A DNA stretch of 23,667 nucleotides from assembly GCA_021822115.1 (NCBI GenBank), contig JAJZSA010000039.1, positions 1 through 23,667 on the forward strand, written 5' to 3'. Positions within the stretch are counted from its first letter, which is position 1. Each line of letters starts with the position of its first letter. Positions 22,039-23,667 of the stretch are shown piece by piece. The stretch comes from Pseudomonadota bacterium. GTDB lineage: Bacteria; Pseudomonadota; Gammaproteobacteria; Burkholderiales; Gallionellaceae. Position numbers and translations under genes: made by a program. The notes beneath the pieces were generated by a model. That model was not told the origin of the DNA. It was given only the letters and a program-made list of their open reading frames with translations, and made no database searches.

Positions 22039-23667
22039 ATGCTCGCCCGCTTCTTCATCGACCGCCCCATCTTCGCCTGGGTCATCGCCCTGGTCATCCT
22101 GCTGGCCGGCGCGCTGGCGCTGCGCGGCCTGCCCGTCGCCCAATATCCGGCCGTGGCCCCCCCCGCCCTCTCCGTCTCGGCCACCTATCCCGGCGCATCC
22201 GCGCAAGTGATCGAACAGACCGTGGTCTCGCTGCTGGAGCAGGAGATGAACGGCATCGAACATCTGCTGTACATGGAATCCTCTGCCGAACTGGGACGCG
22301 GCACCATCACGCTCACCTTCGAGACCGGCACCGACCTCGACCTGGCCTCGGTGGAGACACAGAATCGCGTCAAGCGTGCCGAGATCCGCTTGCCGGAAGA
22401 AGTGCGCCGCATGGGTGTGCGCGTGGCCAAATCGGCGCGCAACTATGTAATGATCGTGGCGCTGATCTCGCCCGACAAACGCTATGACAATGTGGCATTG
22501 GGCAGCTATGCCAGCGCCAACGTGCTGGAGAGCATCCAGCGCGTGCCGGGTGTGGGTGAGGCACTGCTGTTCGGTACCGAATACTCCATGCGCATCTGGC
22601 TCAAGCCAGAGAAACTGCAAGCCTATGGCATCTCGCCGGGCGACATCGCCAAGGCCGTGCGTGCGCAGAACGCCGAGCTGGCCATGGGCGAACTGGGCGA
22701 CCTGCCGGCCAGTGCCGGCCAGGAACTGAACGCGGTGATCGTCACGCGCAGCCGTCTGTCCACGCCGGAAGAGTTCGGCAACATCGTGGTGCGCACCAAT
22801 CCGGACGGCTCTGCGTTGCGACTCAAGGATCTCGCACGCGTGGAACTGGGCGCGCAGGACTATTCCACCGCCGCACGTATCGACGGCCAGCCTACGGCCG
22901 CCATCGCCATCCGCCTGACGCCGGAAGCCAACGCGCTCGACACCGTGGCGGCGGTGAAGGCGCGCATGGGAGAGCTGGCCAAGTTCTTCCCGGAAGGGAT
23001 CGACTGGATCATCCCTTACGACACCTCGAAATTCATCGATATCTCCATCAAGGAAGTGCTGAAGAGTCTGGCCGAAGCCTTGGGACTGGTGTTCCTGGTG
23101 ATGTACCTGTTCCTCGGCAACCTGCGCGCTACGCTGATCCCCACCATCGTCATCCCGGTGGCGCTGGTCGGTGCGCTGGTCGGCCTCTATCTGCTCGGCT
23201 ATTCCATCAACGTGCTGACGCTGTTCGCCATGGTGCTGGCCATCGGTATCGTGGTGGACGATGCCATCGTGGTGGTGGAGAACGTCGAGCGCATCATGAG
23301 CACCGAGAACCTGCCGCCGCGTGAAGCCACGCGCAAGGCGATGGACCAGATCATCGGCGCCATCATCGCCATCACGCTGGTGCTGTCCGCGGTGTTCATC
23401 CCGATGTCGCTGTTCCCCGGCTCGACCGGCGCCATCTATCGCCAGTTCGCAGTGACTCTGGTGCTGACCATGGGCTTCTCGGCGCTGATGGCGCTGACAT
23501 TGACACCCGCGCTGTGCGCCACCTTGCTCAAGCACACCCCGGGCAAGGACGACCTGGTACCGCACGCCGGCCCGCTGCACTGGTTCCATGCGGCATTCGA
23601 CCGCATGAGTCATCGCTATGTCGGCGTGGTCGGCCGCATCGTGCGCAAGGCTGCGCGCTACCTGCTG
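22039..23667 (+). CDS. RND multidrug efflux pump (AcrB/MexB, HAE1 family), N-terminal part
   Basis: The first 543 residues of a proton-driven RND pump are visible; the gene leaves the window in frame (full-length relatives are about 1,040 residues). The start MLARFFIDRPIFAWVIALVI leads into the first membrane segment. The porter domains follow (LPVAQYPAVAPPALSVSATYPGASA, QNRVKRAEIRLPEEVRR). In the fourth membrane segment, AIGIVVDDAIVVVENVERI carries D407 and D408, the proton-relay pair with the same numbering as AcrB. ALTLTPALCATLLK marks membrane segment six. These features place it with hydrophobic/amphiphilic drug exporters and not with heavy-metal pumps. It is co-transcribed with the adaptor gene. 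Confidence 0.95.
   Translation, partial: MLARFFIDRPIFAWVIALVILLAGALALRGLPVAQYPAVAPPALSVSATYPGASAQVIEQTVVSLLEQEMNGIEHLLYMESSAELGRGTITLTFETGTDLDLASVETQNRVKRAEIRLPEEVRRMGVRVAKSARNYVMIVALISPDKRYDNVALGSYASANVLESIQRVPGVGEALLFGTEYSMRIWLKPEKLQAYGISPGDIAKAVRAQNAELAMGELGDLPASAGQELNAVIVTRSRLSTPEEFGNIVVRTNPDGSALRLKDLARVELGAQDYSTAARIDGQPTAAIAIRLTPEANALDTVAAVKARMGELAKFFPEGIDWIIPYDTSKFIDISIKEVLKSLAEALGLVFLVMYLFLGNLRATLIPTIVIPVALVGALVGLYLLGYSINVLTLFAMVLAIGIVVDDAIVVVENVERIMSTENLPPREATRKAMDQIIGAIIAITLVLSAVFIPMSLFPGSTGAIYRQFAVTLVLTMGFSALMALTLTPALCATLLKHTPGKDDLVPHAGPLHWFHAAFDRMSHRYVGVVGRIVRKAARYLL

Noticed and set aside
21718..23613. A 631-codon minus-strand open frame opposite the RND genes
   Set aside because: The translation is rich in His, Gln, Asp and Arg with no motif, and the plus strand encodes obvious AcrA/AcrB-type proteins.

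Overview
The window looks like a chromosomal segment of a betaproteobacterium, probably of the Nitrosomonadales/Gallionellaceae kind. That is inference, from the high G+C core, the glnA-DUF4124-ntrB-ntrC order, the lpoA-yraN-SIS-BON locus beside rsmI, and abundant dRS3-like and 'CCTTCGACAGGCTC'-type dispersed repeats. No rRNA, tRNA or CRISPR was seen.

Positions 1-5680 hold an accessory region behind the 3' end of thiC. A truncated BRO-family gene lies between the real thiC end and a second, diverged copy of the last 144 nt of thiC. Behind a strong terminator follows a minus-strand operon: C5-cytosine methyltransferase with N-terminal helix-turn-helix, an unknown 66-residue protein, a Vsr mismatch endonuclease, and an MvaI/BcnI-type restriction enzyme. 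Together they form a type II restriction-modification-repair system, predicted to act on CCWGG. A 14-bp palindrome, AGAACG-AA-CGTTCT, sits inside the promoter of the BRO gene and again (13 of 14 bases) over the ribosome-binding site and start codon of the methyltransferase. This suggests one regulator for both. A RelBE-type toxin-antitoxin operon with a third small gene closes the region.

Positions 5687-8817 carry small cysteine-cluster proteins, uppP (undecaprenyl-PP phosphatase), a rhodanese and a CDF metal exporter. Several starts here have a -10 box directly against the ATG, which suggests leaderless mRNAs. Positions 8804-13532 are the nitrogen-control block: glnA with an NtrC-like site and a sigma-54 promoter, a DUF4124 protein, then ntrB and ntrC. 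A second sigma-54 promoter ends exactly at the ntrB start codon.

Positions 13536-19970 are almost entirely minus-strand. An envelope operon runs lpoA, yraN, a SIS-domain phosphoheptose isomerase, a BON lipoprotein, rfaE2, DUF971 and ubiE. It is followed by a ParDE toxin-antitoxin pair, yjdM, a small cysteine-rich protein and a secreted phosphoesterase. On the plus strand, rsmI diverges from lpoA with overlapping 5' ends. The window ends in an RND efflux pair: a complete membrane-fusion lipoprotein and the first 543 residues of the pump.
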